Assembly: GCF_000177195.2 (NCBI RefSeq)
Contig: NC_015953.1
Coordinates: forward strand, 3,658,001-3,722,000
Length of the DNA: 64,000 nucleotides
Direction: 5' to 3'
From: Streptomyces sp. SirexAA-E
Lineage (GTDB): Bacteria; Actinomycetota; Actinomycetes; Streptomycetales; Streptomycetaceae
Below the pieces are notes generated by a model. The model was not told the origin of the DNA. It saw only the letters and a list, made by a program, of their open reading frames with translations, and ran no database searches. A program made the position numbers and the translations under genes. This document shows, piece after piece, positions 16,663-28,502 of the stretch. The number at the start of each line of letters is the position of its first letter. Position 1 is the first letter of the stretch.

Positions 16663-18015
16663 ATGGGTGAGGTCTTCGCCGGTCGGTACGAACTGATCGA
16701 TCCGATCGGACGCGGTGGGGTCGGGGCCGTCTGGCGCGCCTGGGACCACCGGCGCCGCAGGTACGTGGCGGCCAAGGTGCTCCAGCAGAGCGACGCGCAC
16801 ACGCTGCTGCGCTTCGTCCGCGAGCAGGCGCTGCGGATCGAGCACCCGCACGTCCTGGCCCCCGCCAGCTGGGCCGCCGACGACGACAAGGTCCTGTTCA
16901 CGATGGACCTGGTCAGTGGCGGATCGCTGGCCCATCTCATCGGCGACTACGGCCCGCTGCCTCCGCGCTTCGTCTGCCTGCTGCTCGACCAGCTGCTGTC
17001 CGGGCTGTCCACCGTGCACGCCGAAGGGGTGGTGCACCGGGACATCAAGCCGGCCAACATCCTGCTGGAGGCCACCGGTACGAACCGGCCGCATCTGCGC
17101 CTCTCCGACTTCGGCATCTCGATGCGCAAGGGCGAGCCGCGGCTGACCGAGACCAACTACGTGGTGGGTACGCCGGGTTACTTCGCCCCCGAGCAGATGA
17201 TGGGAGCCGAACCCGACTTCCCCGCCGACCTGTTCGCGGTCGGCCTGGTCGCGCTCTACCTGCTTCAGGGCCGAAAGCCCGACTCCCAGGCGCTGATCGA
17301 GTACTTCGCCGCGCACGGCACCCCGGGAGCGCCGCAGGGGGTGCCGGAGCCCCTCTGGCAGGTCCTCGCCGGGCTCCTGCAGCCGGACCCCCAGGCCCGG
17401 TTCCGTACCGCCACGGGTGCGCGCAAGGCTCTCACGGCGGCGGTCGAGATGCTGCCGGACGCCGGACCGGACGACGAACCGGTGGAGGTCTTCGACCAGA
17501 TCGGTCCGCTGCCGGACGGATTCGGCCCCGACGGACCCGTGAGCCCCCCGCAGACGCCCGTAGAGGCCCTCGGCGGGGCCGTGGGCGCCGTGGGCGCCGG
17601 ACAGGCGTCACAGCCGCCCCAACAGCCCCTGGGCGCGGGACAGCAGGCCTACGGGCCGCCGCCCGTCTCCATGTCCGAGACGGGGAGCTTCCACCTCGCG
17701 CCGCCCCCGCGGCAGCCGGCGCCACCGCCCCGGCCGGCGCAGCCGTACACCCCGCCCGGTACGCCGCCCGCGCCCCCGGGCGCGCCCTTCACCACCGCGC
17801 CGGACCCCGCCCAGGCGCCCACCGCCCCCGCGCGGCACGGCACGGCGCCCACCCGCGCCTACACGGAGGCCGCCCCCTACCAAGGCCCGGCCGCCGTGCC
17901 CTCCCCGCCCGCGCCCCGGACGCGTCCGGGACCGCCACGCGTGGTGGCGGTCCCGGTGCTGCTCGTGGCGCTGATCTGTTTCGCGGTGGGCATCTGGGCG
18001 CTGACCCAGACCTGA
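16663..18015 (+). CDS. Ser/Thr protein kinase with C-terminal membrane tail
   Basis: A 450-residue kinase. The kinase domain (about 1-265) has GRGGVGAVW, AAKVL, HRDIKPANILL and DFGISM, so it should be active. A long Pro/Gln/Ala-rich linker (about 290-420) leads to a single C-terminal membrane segment (about 426-447) with almost no extracellular residues, so unlike PknB it has no sensor domain outside the cell. ATG 16663 begins MGEVFAGRYELIDPIGRGG; GGGGAG lies rather far (about 13 nt) upstream. It ends 9 bp from a convergent gene, with a shared palindromic terminator. Confidence 0.88.
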   Translation: MGEVFAGRYELIDPIGRGGVGAVWRAWDHRRRRYVAAKVLQQSDAHTLLRFVREQALRIEHPHVLAPASWAADDDKVLFTMDLVSGGSLAHLIGDYGPLPPRFVCLLLDQLLSGLSTVHAEGVVHRDIKPANILLEATGTNRPHLRLSDFGISMRKGEPRLTETNYVVGTPGYFAPEQMMGAEPDFPADLFAVGLVALYLLQGRKPDSQALIEYFAAHGTPGAPQGVPEPLWQVLAGLLQPDPQARFRTATGARKALTAAVEMLPDAGPDDEPVEVFDQIGPLPDGFGPDGPVSPPQTPVEALGGAVGAVGAGQASQPPQQPLGAGQQAYGPPPVSMSETGSFHLAPPPRQPAPPPRPAQPYTPPGTPPAPPGAPFTTAPDPAQAPTAPARHGTAPTRAYTEAAPYQGPAAVPSPPAPRTRPGPPRVVAVPVLLVALICFAVGIWALTQT

Positions 18016-18021
18016 CCCGCC

Positions 18022-18055
18022 CGGTCAGCCGCCCCAGGCCTGGGGCGGCTGACCG
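18022..18055. terminator. Perfect 34-nt palindrome serving two convergent genes
   Basis: A perfect palindrome with no loop (17 bp per arm) starting 7 nt after the kinase stop. It overlaps the last codons and stop of the minus-strand gene ending at 18025, so it is both coding and a likely bidirectional terminator. Confidence 0.8.
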
Positions 18056-19356
18056 CCGTACGGCGGCGTCGCCCCGGGAGCGGTGGTCCGGCGCCTGGCG
18101 AGCAGCGTCCACACCCCCAGCCCGAGCACGAGCACGGAACCCGCGCCGATCCCGGCGGCGGCCACCATCGTCATCGTGCCGCTCTTCGCCGCCTGCGGGG
18201 CGCTCTGCCCGCTCCTGGCCATGTCCCTGTCGTCGTCGGTGACGCCGAAGATCCCCGCGTCGCCCGCGTAGGGACCGGAGCGGGCCTCGCCCCGTACGCT
18301 GATCCGGAGGGTGAGGCCGATGGGGTCGTCCCCGTAGTGGTCGGCGACCGCCGGGTCGAGCGTCACCGACAGGTAGTACCAGCCGGCGAACCGCATGGCG
18401 CTGATGGTCGAGGCGGAGTCGTAGCGGTTCTCGTACGCCACGGGGGGCAGCGGCCTCAGGGCCACCGAGACCGGCTTCCCCGAGTACGACGCCGTGGCGT
18501 CGTCCACGTGCCCCAGCGCCGGGTTGTCGAGCGCCACCGCGAGGGCGTTGCCGAGGTACTCCGTGGACTTGTTGTCGTTGCTGAGCGCGGCCGTCGCGAA
18601 GATCTGCTGGCCCCAGTCCACCGGTACGCGGTAGAAGCGCGTCTGCCCCGGGGCGACGGTGTCCACCCACTCACCGGTCTCCAGGCCGGTGGCCTCGTAG
18701 TAGCTGCTGCCGCCCGACCGCTTCTGCTGCCCGGTCGGCGGGGTCGGGGACGCCGAGGGCCAGTTCTCGGGGGCCTGGGTCGGCCGCGCCTGGCCGGACT
18801 TCAGCGCCGGCTCCGTGGCGAAGCGCAGCTCCAGGTCCCACGCGGCGGGGGACGAGGTCGGCTTGCTCTCCCGCTCGATCAGGACGTTGTAGGTGCCGGC
18901 CGCGTCGCACGGCGCGGTGCCGTCCTTCTCCACCGTCCGGTAGGCGTACGCGGCGATGGGGCGTGGGAACTCCGCCGACTCGAAGGACGCGTCCCCCGAA
19001 CCGCACCGGGTGTCGTCCAGGTTGCGCATGCTGACGGTGATCCCGTCCCCGTAGGCGACCTGCCCGGCGGCCTTCGGCACGGCGACCGCGGAGACGTACG
19101 CGTCGGTCCTGTCGTCGAGGTCCACGCGGTAGTAGAGTTTCTCGCCCGGCTTGATCGAACTGCGGTGGACCGACCCGGCCGTCAGCTCCTGGGCCTCGGA
19201 GTTGTTCTCCGCACCGCGCACCGTCCTCGCCGCCGGGTCGAAGACGTACGCCCCCGGGCCGGCCGCCGCGTGCGCCTGTCCCGGCAGCGCCGCCACCGCG
19301 CACATCGCCGCGGCGACCGCCGACGCCACCCGGCCCCTGCTGGCCTGCCTCTTCAC
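18025..19356 (-). CDS. Secreted, membrane-anchored protein paralogous to the upstream VWA protein but lacking the VWA domain
   Basis: A 443-residue protein with a signal peptide (about 1-32, ending QAHA-A), two beta-rich extracytoplasmic modules and one C-terminal membrane segment (about 395-420). It aligns with the second and third parts of its neighbour: PGEKLYYRVDL versus PGEKRYYSLSL, WVDTVAPGQTRFYRV versus WRDRILPAQTLWYKV, DWGQQ versus GWGQQ, and YYLSVTL versus FYLAVTL. The GTG start overlaps the neighbour's stop (19353-19356), indicating co-translation and probably a complex. Function unknown; no catalytic motif is seen. The open frame extends further upstream only inside the neighbour. 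Confidence 0.8.
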   Translation of the reverse strand: MKRQASRGRVASAVAAAMCAVAALPGQAHAAAGPGAYVFDPAARTVRGAENNSEAQELTAGSVHRSSIKPGEKLYYRVDLDDRTDAYVSAVAVPKAAGQVAYGDGITVSMRNLDDTRCGSGDASFESAEFPRPIAAYAYRTVEKDGTAPCDAAGTYNVLIERESKPTSSPAAWDLELRFATEPALKSGQARPTQAPENWPSASPTPPTGQQKRSGGSSYYEATGLETGEWVDTVAPGQTRFYRVPVDWGQQIFATAALSNDNKSTEYLGNALAVALDNPALGHVDDATASYSGKPVSVALRPLPPVAYENRYDSASTISAMRFAGWYYLSVTLDPAVADHYGDDPIGLTLRISVRGEARSGPYAGDAGIFGVTDDDRDMARSGQSAPQAAKSGTMTMVAAAGIGAGSVLVLGLGVWTLLARRRTTAPGATPPYGGQPPQAWGG

Positions 19357-21278
19357 GCGCTCCCCCTCGTCGTCCTTCCGCCCGACCGCCGGCGGCCGCG
19401 TACGACGACGAGCCCCGCGATCAGTGCGACCAGGGCACCCGCTGCGCCCGCGGTCGCGATGCCGGTCCATCCTGCCCCGCCCGTACCGCCGCTGTCTGCG
19501 ACCGCAACCGAATCGCCGCCCTCGCCCGGCTTCGTCTGCCCGGGGGGACGCGTCACGGCAGGGGCTCCGTGCTGGGGCCCGGCCAGCTCGTCCCCGACGA
19601 CCGCCACGCGCAGCACCACCCCGATCCCCGGGTTCTCGGCGATCTCGGCCACCTTCGAGCCCAGGGTCACCGCCAGGTAGAAGTCGCCTCCGGAGTGCAC
19701 CGGCCGGACCCAGGCGGCGGACTCGTAGCGGTTCGTCCAGGCGACGGGCACCGACCCCATCCGCACGGTCGCCGGGCGGCCGGTGTACGACGTCCTCCCG
19801 GTGAACTCGCCGCCGCCACCGATCGGGAACCGCTCCGGGGTGTACAGCCGGGTCGCCCCGTACGAGTACGTCGAGGGGACGCCGTCCACGGTCGGCTCGT
19901 TGGCGAACTCCACGTCGTAGCGCACCTGTTGTCCCCAGCCGGCCGCGACCTTGTACCAGAGGGTCTGCGCGGGCAGGATCCGGTCCCGCCATACGCCCGC
20001 GCCCAGCTCCTCGGCGTCGTTGAACCCGGTGCCGCCCCGGACGTCGCGCGGATCCCCCGTGGGCAGGACGGCCCGCTTCCCACCCGTGCCGTACTCCGGC
20101 CGGGATTCGGCGGGCGTGACCCCGTCGGCCAGCGGCTCCTCCAGTCCGTACACCATCTCCAGCGGCCAACGGGCGCCGTCCGAGCCCTTCTTGGTCTGCC
20201 GCTCGACCACGAGCCGGTAGCCGCCCGCCTCGTCGCAGGCGCGGCTGCCGTCCCCGGACGGGATCCGCGCGACGGCGGAGGTCAGCGGACTCGCCCCCTC
20301 GGCCTGACCGAAGTACCGGGTGTCCGTATCGCACAGGGAGCCGGAGGGGGCGTGCGTCAGCGCGGTACGCAGGGTGTCGAAGGCATCGACGGCCGCGCCG
20401 GGCTGCGGAACGGCGGTCACCGAGAAGCCGGCCGTGGAGACGGCGTCCAGGGAGAGGGAGTAGTACCTCTTCTCACCCGGCCCGATGGTGTCCAAGTACT
20501 GCCCGGGCCCGAGCGCCGGCGCCCCGTCCGCCCGCGCGGACCCCTCGACCGGATCGCCCTTCAAGCGGTAGCCGGAGGCGGAGAGTTGGGCCGAACGCAG
20601 GAGCTGCCGGGCGAGCGCGTCGGCGTCGGGGGCGTCGTAGTAGCGCCCGTTGCCCGCCTCTGCGACACATTCGAGCTGCTCACGGGCCGCGCCCTTCACC
20701 TGGAAGCCCACGGTGTCGATCCGCAGACCGGCGCCCTGCCCGGCGAGCCGCGCGGCGACCTCGCACGGCGGGGGCGTGCCGCAGGTGTCCTCGCCGTCGG
20801 AGACCAGGACGATCGTGCGCGTCCGGGCGGCGCCGTCCCGGGGCGCGGGCAGGTCTTCGGCGGCCTTCCGGAGGGAGAGGCCGATGGGGGTGTCCCCGGT
20901 GGGCCGGACACCCGCGACGGCGCTCTTCACGGCGGCCCGGTCCAGCGGGCGCACGGGCCGCACCAGGCGGGTGTCCGCGCAACCCTGGGGGCGGTCCGCG
21001 CCGTACACCCGCAGCCCTGTCGGATAGCCGTCGGGCAGGGCGTCGACCACGGCCCCCACGGCCCGGCGGGCGCTCTCCATACGGGTGCTGCCCGTGCCGT
21101 CGTCCTCACCCATGGAGCCGGACGAGTCGAGCACCATGACCAGGCTGCCGCCGGCATCGTCCGTGACGGCCGGCACGGCCGCCACGGGCAGTGCTCCCGC
21201 CGACAGCACCAGCAGCGCCCCCGCCACCGCCGCTCCCGCCCTGCGGCACCGGTCCACCGCCCCCGTCCGTGCCCCCAC
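19353..21278 (-). CDS. Secreted VWA-domain protein with membrane tail
   Basis: A 641-residue protein: signal peptide (about 1-35), a von Willebrand factor A domain (about 42-215) with an intact MIDAS (DSSGS, Asp51/Ser53/Ser55, the GDTPIG Thr and VSDGED Asp), two beta-rich modules (about 225-590) and one C-terminal membrane segment (about 605-628). VWA domains bind partner proteins through a metal ion. It is cotranslated with its VWA-less paralogue. GTG 21278 lies 6 nt after GAGGGGG. A promoter is visible upstream. Partner and role are unknown. Confidence 0.85.
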   Translation of the reverse strand: MGARTGAVDRCRRAGAAVAGALLVLSAGALPVAAVPAVTDDAGGSLVMVLDSSGSMGEDDGTGSTRMESARRAVGAVVDALPDGYPTGLRVYGADRPQGCADTRLVRPVRPLDRAAVKSAVAGVRPTGDTPIGLSLRKAAEDLPAPRDGAARTRTIVLVSDGEDTCGTPPPCEVAARLAGQGAGLRIDTVGFQVKGAAREQLECVAEAGNGRYYDAPDADALARQLLRSAQLSASGYRLKGDPVEGSARADGAPALGPGQYLDTIGPGEKRYYSLSLDAVSTAGFSVTAVPQPGAAVDAFDTLRTALTHAPSGSLCDTDTRYFGQAEGASPLTSAVARIPSGDGSRACDEAGGYRLVVERQTKKGSDGARWPLEMVYGLEEPLADGVTPAESRPEYGTGGKRAVLPTGDPRDVRGGTGFNDAEELGAGVWRDRILPAQTLWYKVAAGWGQQVRYDVEFANEPTVDGVPSTYSYGATRLYTPERFPIGGGGEFTGRTSYTGRPATVRMGSVPVAWTNRYESAAWVRPVHSGGDFYLAVTLGSKVAEIAENPGIGVVLRVAVVGDELAGPQHGAPAVTRPPGQTKPGEGGDSVAVADSGGTGGAGWTGIATAGAAGALVALIAGLVVVRGRRRSGGRTTRGSA

Positions 21279-21319
21279 CGCGACCCCCTCGGCCGTCCGA
21301 CCCGCTTCTTCGCTATCGC

Positions 21320-21348
21320 AAGCTAATGATTTGCTGGGGTGAACTCAA
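21320..21348 (-). promoter_or_regulatory. Predicted promoter of the VWA gene pair
   Basis: On the minus strand TTGAGT (21343-21348) and TAGCTT (21320-21325) are separated by 17 nt, a good housekeeping -35/-10 pair, with the VWA start codon about 42 nt downstream of the -10. The local sequence is unusually AT-rich for the window. Confidence 0.5.
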
Positions 21349-21391
21349 GAGCACAACCGTCACGGTCCCGCAACAGGAACCCGGACAGCAC

Positions 21392-21422
21392 GAGGCCCCG
21401 GCCGCTGAGCGACCGGGGCCTC
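21392..21422 (-). terminator. Terminator after the DLW-39 gene
   Basis: A 10-bp perfect stem (21392-21401 with 21413-21422), 20 nt beyond the DLW-39 stop on the minus strand. Confidence 0.75.
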
Positions 21423-21441
21423 ACGTTCAGACTGTTCCGTC

Positions 21442-21576
21442 TCACACACCCGAACCTGCGGGCACGGAGTCGGTCGCCTCCGTCCACAGATCCTGCTCGG
21501 CGCGATCCGCCTGGATCTGGCGGTACACGAGGAGCCCGCCGATGGCGGCCAGTGCGACCAGGAGAAGCTTCTTCAC
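21442..21576 (-). CDS. DLW-39 family small membrane protein
   Basis: A 44-residue protein: VKKLLLVALAAIGGLLVYRQ forms one membrane segment, followed by a charged tail with the family-naming DLW (residues 29-31, in AEQDLWTEATD). DLW-39 proteins are tiny, conserved in actinobacteria close to gyrA, and have no known function. GTG 21576 is preceded by GAGG at 7 nt, which excludes the longer open frame reaching 21690. On the minus strand a TATAGT hexamer (21622-21627) is a likely -10 element. Confidence 0.88.
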   Translation of the reverse strand: MKKLLLVALAAIGGLLVYRQIQADRAEQDLWTEATDSVPAGSGV

Positions 21577-21861
21577 CGCGCGACCTCGTCTTTCCTTGAC
21601 GTAAGGGACTTCTGCGGCCCGACTATACACACCGGCCGATACCGTTCGGTGACCTGCCCGGCGCCCCGCGGCCGCCCCGTTCCGGGGCACTTCACGACGG
21701 CCGTCGCGGGGCCCGTCGGGCAGGTTCTCGGAGGTGGTTGCACCAGAAGAGTGGTGTTCATCGGAAGATCGGCGCAGCGCGGGCGTCGGTGCCCGGATTC
21801 GGACCCCGGATCCACATCATCAGAAAGGTAAGCAAACCGGACCACCTGAAAGCGAGGGGCC

Positions 21862-22221
21862 ATGAACAGCTTCAAGGCCAAGAGCATCTGGACCGCCTTC
21901 GTCACCGCCTTCTTCGCACTTCTCGCGTCGCTGGGCCTCGCCACCGCCCAGGCCACGGCCACGGAACCGGCGGCCACGCCCCAGGAGCACACGACGGCGA
22001 CCCCGGCAACCGCGGCCATCCCGTCGGTGCGATGGACCCTTCCGCGTGACAGGGCGCTGCCACCCACGATGAAGCAGCGCATCCGCGCCGAGGCGCACGG
22101 CTCCTCACCCGCCACCCGGCAGCTGACCACCGACTCCGTGAACACCGCCCGCACGACGCTCGGAGCCCTCGCCGCCCTCGGCCCCACCCCCGCCAGGGAT
22201 TCGACCCCGCTGCCACCCTGA
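21862..22221 (+). CDS. Small secreted protein (DUF6344-like)
   Basis: A 119-residue protein with a signal peptide or N-terminal anchor (about 8-31, ending ATAQA-T) and an Ala/Thr/Pro-rich mature part containing a conserved-looking AIPSVRWTLPRDRALPPTMKQRI segment split over residues 51-75. GAGGGG precedes the ATG by 3-6 nt. It diverges from the DLW-39 gene. I recall Streptomyces-only DUF6344 proteins of this form; the family name is tentative and no function is known. Confidence 0.65.
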   Translation: MNSFKAKSIWTAFVTAFFALLASLGLATAQATATEPAATPQEHTTATPATAAIPSVRWTLPRDRALPPTMKQRIRAEAHGSSPATRQLTTDSVNTARTTLGALAALGPTPARDSTPLPP

Positions 22222-22242
22222 GAGCCCCGCGGCTGACACGGC

Positions 22243-22279
22243 AAGGCCCCTGGACCGGATCCACTCCGGCAGGGGCCTT
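22243..22279 (+). terminator. Terminator after the small secreted protein gene
   Basis: A 10-bp stem (22243-22252 with 22270-22279) with a second small stem inside the loop, 22 nt past the stop. The sequence after the stem contains TTCTTC. Confidence 0.8.
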
Positions 22280-22288
22280 CTTCATGCC

Positions 22289-22327
22289 CGTCCGCCCGAG
22301 GGCCGACGGCCGGCCCTCGGGCGGACG
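22289..22327. terminator. Second, back-to-back hairpin
   Basis: A perfect 16-bp inverted repeat (22289-22304 with 22312-22327). It directly follows the previous terminator. From 22328 to 22523 I see no gene, only GC-rich sequence without supported features. Confidence 0.65.
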
Positions 22328-22523
22328 CGGAGCGGGATCGGTCGAACCGGACTGCTCGGCGCCACCCGCGATCCGGCCGGCGGGGAGGCGGCCCTGGCGG
22401 ACGTTCCCCTGGTCACGGCACCGAACCTTCTCCACGACAAGAGACGGGCCGATCTCGCGACAGGGCACGCGGCCAGGCACGTCGGCAGACACGGGCGTAG
22501 GGCGACCCTGGCCCCACAGACGC

Positions 22524-22556
22524 CGAAGGCCCCCACCGAACCGGTGGGGGCCTTCG
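22524..22556 (-). terminator. Terminator of tRNA-Ile
   Basis: A perfect 15-bp stem (22524-22538 with 22542-22556) with a 3-nt loop, just 3' of the minus-strand tRNA-Ile. Confidence 0.85.
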
Positions 22557-22562
22557 TGCTGG

Positions 22563-22636
22563 TGGGGCTAACAGGATTTGAACCTGTGGCCTCATCCTTA
22601 TCAGGGATGCGCTCTAACCAACTGAGCTATAGCCCC
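22563..22636 (-). tRNA. tRNA-Ile(GAU)
   Basis: A 74-nt cloverleaf on the minus strand starting GGGGCTATAGCTC, with anticodon loop CTGATAA (anticodon GAT) and T-arm GGTTCAAATCC. CCA is encoded at 22560-22562, unlike in the neighbouring tRNA-Ala. Confidence 0.97.
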
Positions 22637-22666
22637 GCCGCGCTGTTGTGTCGCGCTGACTTCTGA

Positions 22667-22695
22667 AGATTAGCGCACGTCGGGGCCAGTCCCAA
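22667..22695 (-). promoter_or_regulatory. Predicted promoter of tRNA-Ile
   Basis: On the minus strand TTGGGA (22690-22695) and TAATCT (22667-22672) are spaced by exactly 17 nt, about 30 nt before the tRNA 5' end. It overlaps nothing coding. Confidence 0.6.
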
Positions 22696-22712
22696 AATCG
22701 ATACCCGGCGGC

Positions 22713-23399
22713 CTACTCGTCCTCGGCGAGAGTGAGCTCCACGCCACCCACGAAGCCGGCCGACAGGTTGTAGATGAACGAGCCCAGCGTCGCCAGCGCG
22801 GTGGCCAGCACCACGTCGATCACCGCGATGACCGACGTGAAGATGAGGACGCGCGGCAGCGACAGGAACGACTGCAGGTCGAAGCCGTTGCTCTCGTTCG
22901 AGCCGGTGGCCTCGCTGATCGTGCCACCCACCGTCTCGAAGACGCCCATGGCGTCCATCACCATCCACAGCACCGCGGAGGCGACCACCGTGCAGATGCC
23001 CAGCGCGATGGACAGCAGGAAGCTGACCTTCATCACCGACCACGGATCGGCCTTCGCCACCCGCAGACGGGCCTTACGGGTACGCGGAGTGGTCCGCGCC
23101 CCCGTCCGGGGCAGACGGGTCGCCTGCGCGCCCTCGTCGCCCCGCACTCCTCCTTGTGTACCGACGCCCTGCGTACCGCCCGCGGGGGACGGGTACGCCT
23201 GGGGCGGGTGGTAGGGCCCCGCAGGGCCCGTCGCGGGTTCGCGTTCGCCGGGCAGTGGCCCGGTCGCGTACCCCTCGTACTGGGGCTGAGGTCCCCGAGT
23301 GTCCGTCACAGTGCCCCCTTGGGAGTCCGTGGCAGGGCCACGGGCACCGTTCGAGCCTGCTCCCGAAGCGGCCGGACCGGCGCCCGTGGCTCCACTCAC
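22713..23399 (-). CDS. DUF3566-family membrane protein downstream of gyrA
   Basis: A 228-residue protein. The first about 130 residues are Gly/Pro/Ala-rich and disordered; the C-terminal DUF3566 domain (about 138-228) has two membrane segments separated by an extracytoplasmic loop and ends GGVELTLAEDE. It corresponds in position to Rv0007 of mycobacteria, which also follows gyrA and precedes tRNA-Ile. The GTG start lies 3 nt past the gyrA stop, with AGGAG 6 nt upstream inside gyrA, so it belongs to the gyrBA operon. Function unknown, with a cell-envelope role suspected. Confidence 0.88.
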   Translation of the reverse strand: MSGATGAGPAASGAGSNGARGPATDSQGGTVTDTRGPQPQYEGYATGPLPGEREPATGPAGPYHPPQAYPSPAGGTQGVGTQGGVRGDEGAQATRLPRTGARTTPRTRKARLRVAKADPWSVMKVSFLLSIALGICTVVASAVLWMVMDAMGVFETVGGTISEATGSNESNGFDLQSFLSLPRVLIFTSVIAVIDVVLATALATLGSFIYNLSAGFVGGVELTLAEDE

Positions 23400-23402
23400 G
23401 CT

Positions 23403-26018
23403 CTACTCCTCGTGCTCCCCGGCCGAAGGCTCCGTGCCCTCGGCCACGCTCTCGGCATGGGCCTCGACCGTGTCGTCTTCGGCCCCTTCGGTCCCGTCGA
23501 CCTCTTCGGCCTCGCGACCCGCCTCGGCGTTGCGCGCGATGCCGACGACGGCGTCGCGCTTGCCCAGATTGATCAGTTGGACGCCCATGGTGTCACGGCC
23601 CGTCTCCCTGACTTCATTGACTCGCGTACGGATCACACCACCGCCGAGTGTGATGGCGAGGATCTCGTCCGTCTCCTCCACCACCAGCGCCCCCACGAGG
23701 GATCCCCGGTCCTCGACGATCTTGGCAGCCTTGATGCCCAAACCGCCACGGCCCTGGACGCGGTATTCGTCCACGGCGGTCCGCTTCGCGTACCCGCCGT
23801 CGGTGGCCGTGAAGACGAACGTACCGGGCCGGACGACATTCATCGAGAGCAGTTCGTCGCCTTCGCGGAAACTCATGCCCTTCACACCAGAAGTCGCACG
23901 GCCCATCGGACGCAGCGCGTCGTCCGTCGCCGTGAACCGGATCGACTGGGCCTTCCTGCTGATGAGCAGCAGGTCGTCCTCGGCCGACACCAGCTCCGCA
24001 CCGATCAGTTCGTCGTCCGCGCCGCTCTCCGTCTCCCGGAGGTTGATCGCGATGACGCCACCCGAACGCGGCGAATCGTAATCCTTCAGCGACGTCTTCT
24101 TCACCAGACCGCCCTTGGTCGCCAGGACCAGGTACGGCGCCGCGTCGTAGTCGCGGATGGCCAGGATCTGCGCGATCTGCTCGTCCGGCTGGAAGGCGAG
24201 CAGGTTCGCGACGTGCTGGCCGCGCGCGTCCCGGCCGGCGTCCGGCAGCTCGTAGGCCTTGGCCCGGTAGACCCGGCCCTTGTTCGTGAAGAACAGCAGC
24301 CAGTGGTGGGTCGTCGACACGAAGAAGTGGTCGACGATGTCGTCTTCCCTGAGCTTCGTACCCCGGACGCCCTTGCCGCCCCGCTTCTGCGAGCGGTAGT
24401 CGTCCGTCTTGGTGCGCTTCACATAGCCGCCACGGCTGATCGTGACGACGATGTCCTCCTCGGCGATCAGGTCCTCGACGGACATGTCACCCTCGAAGGG
24501 CACCAGCTTGGAACGCCGGTCGTCGCCGAACTTGTCGACGATCGCGGCCAGTTCCTCACTGACGATCTTCCGCTGCAACTCCGGCGAGGCGAGGATCGCG
24601 TTGTACTGGTCGATCTTCGCCTGGAGCTCGTCGTGCTCGGCGGTGATCTTCTGGCGCTCCAGCGCGGCCAGCCGCCGCAGCTGCATCTCCAGGATGGCGT
24701 TCGCCTGGATCTCGTCGATCTCCAGCAGGCCCATCAGGCCCTCACGCGCGATCTCCACCGTGTTGCTGCGGCGGATGAGGGCGATGACCTCGTCGATCGC
24801 GTCGAGCGCCTTGAGCAGGCCACGCAGGATGTGCGCGCGCTCCTCGGCCTTGCGCAGCCGGAAGCGCGTACGCCGGACGATGACCTCGATCTGGTGCGTC
24901 ACCCAGTGCCGGATGAACGCGTCGATCGACAGGGTGCGCGGAACACCGTCGACGAGCGCCAGCATGTTCGCGCCGAAGTTCGTCTGAAGGTCGGTGTGCT
25001 TGTACAGGTTGTTCAGGACGACCTTGGCGACCGCGTCCCGCTTGAGCACCACGACCAGGCGCTGGCCGGTACGCGAGGACGTCTCGTCGCGGACGTCCGC
25101 GATCCCGCCGATCTTGCCGTCCTTGACCAGGTCGGCGATCTTCTGCGCGAGGTTGTCGGGGTTGGTCTGGTACGGGAGCTCCGTGACGACCAGGCACTGC
25201 CGGTTCTGGATCTCCTCGACCGCGACGACCGCGCGCATCGTGATCGAGCCGCGGCCCGTGCGGTAGGCGTCCTCGATCCCGTTCCGGCCCACGACCAGCG
25301 CGCCCGTCGGGAAGTCCGGGCCCTTGATCCGCTCGATCAGGGCGTCCAGGAGCTCGTCCGGCGAGGCCTCCGGGTGCTCCAGGTACCACTGGGCGCCCGC
25401 CGCCACCTCGCGGAGGTTATGGGGCGGGATGTTGGTCGCCATACCGACCGCGATGCCCGCGGAACCGTTCACCAGGAGGTTCGGGAAGCGCGCCGGCAGA
25501 ACCGTCGGCTCCTGGTTGCGGCCGTCGTAGTTGTCCTGGAAGTCGACGGTCTCCTCGTCGATGTCCCGGACCATCTCCATGGACAGCGGCATCATCTTGC
25601 ACTCGGTGTACCGCATGGCGGCGGCCGGGTCGTTGCCCGGGGAACCGAAGTTGCCGTTGGAGTCCACGAGCGGCATGCGCATCGACCAGTGCTGCGCCAG
25701 TCGCACGAGCGCGTCGTAGATCGAGGAGTCGCCGTGCGGGTGGTACGTACCCATGACGTCACCGACGACACGAGCGCACTTGTAGAAGCCCTTCTCGGGC
25801 CGGTAACCCCCGTCGTACATCGCGTACAGCACCCGGCGGTGGACGGGCTTGAGGCCGTCCCGCACGTCGGGCAGCGCACGCGAGACGATGACGGACATCG
25901 CGTAGTCGAGGTAGGAGCGCTGCATCTCCGTCTCGAGCCCCACGGGCTCGACACGCATGCCCACACCCGGGACGGCGGGCACCTCTTCAGGCGTCACAGG
26001 GGAATTCTCGTCGGCCAT
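23403..26018 (-). CDS. gyrA: DNA gyrase subunit A
   Basis: An 871-residue GyrA. The breakage-reunion domain holds the catalytic Tyr in [10 protein letters not shown], and the C-terminal wrapping domain carries the GyrA box (QKRGGKG). The acidic tail beyond the last beta-propeller blade is normal in Streptomyces. Together with GyrB it introduces negative supercoils. It starts 46 bp after gyrB ends, in the same operon, and is followed closely by the DUF3566 gene. Confidence 0.98.
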   Translation of the reverse strand: MADENSPVTPEEVPAVPGVGMRVEPVGLETEMQRSYLDYAMSVIVSRALPDVRDGLKPVHRRVLYAMYDGGYRPEKGFYKCARVVGDVMGTYHPHGDSSIYDALVRLAQHWSMRMPLVDSNGNFGSPGNDPAAAMRYTECKMMPLSMEMVRDIDEETVDFQDNYDGRNQEPTVLPARFPNLLVNGSAGIAVGMATNIPPHNLREVAAGAQWYLEHPEASPDELLDALIERIKGPDFPTGALVVGRNGIEDAYRTGRGSITMRAVVAVEEIQNRQCLVVTELPYQTNPDNLAQKIADLVKDGKIGGIADVRDETSSRTGQRLVVVLKRDAVAKVVLNNLYKHTDLQTNFGANMLALVDGVPRTLSIDAFIRHWVTHQIEVIVRRTRFRLRKAEERAHILRGLLKALDAIDEVIALIRRSNTVEIAREGLMGLLEIDEIQANAILEMQLRRLAALERQKITAEHDELQAKIDQYNAILASPELQRKIVSEELAAIVDKFGDDRRSKLVPFEGDMSVEDLIAEEDIVVTISRGGYVKRTKTDDYRSQKRGGKGVRGTKLREDDIVDHFFVSTTHHWLLFFTNKGRVYRAKAYELPDAGRDARGQHVANLLAFQPDEQIAQILAIRDYDAAPYLVLATKGGLVKKTSLKDYDSPRSGGVIAINLRETESGADDELIGAELVSAEDDLLLISRKAQSIRFTATDDALRPMGRATSGVKGMSFREGDELLSMNVVRPGTFVFTATDGGYAKRTAVDEYRVQGRGGLGIKAAKIVEDRGSLVGALVVEETDEILAITLGGGVIRTRVNEVRETGRDTMGVQLINLGKRDAVVGIARNAEAGREAEEVDGTEGAEDDTVEAHAESVAEGTEPSAGEHEE

Positions 26019-26064
26019 TACTGGTCAAAATCCTTTCGAGCTGCGGCTTGCTGGTACGGCCGAC

Positions 26065-28502
<2,438 letters not shown>

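Noticed and set aside
22280..22571. Overlapping short frames on both strands in the tRNA-Ile downstream region.
   Set aside because: No ribosome-binding sites, no domain, and the region consists mainly of hairpin terminators.
15766..22636. Possible integration sites at the two tRNA genes.
   Set aside because: No integrase, no partial duplicate of either tRNA 3' end and no island-like sequence is visible.
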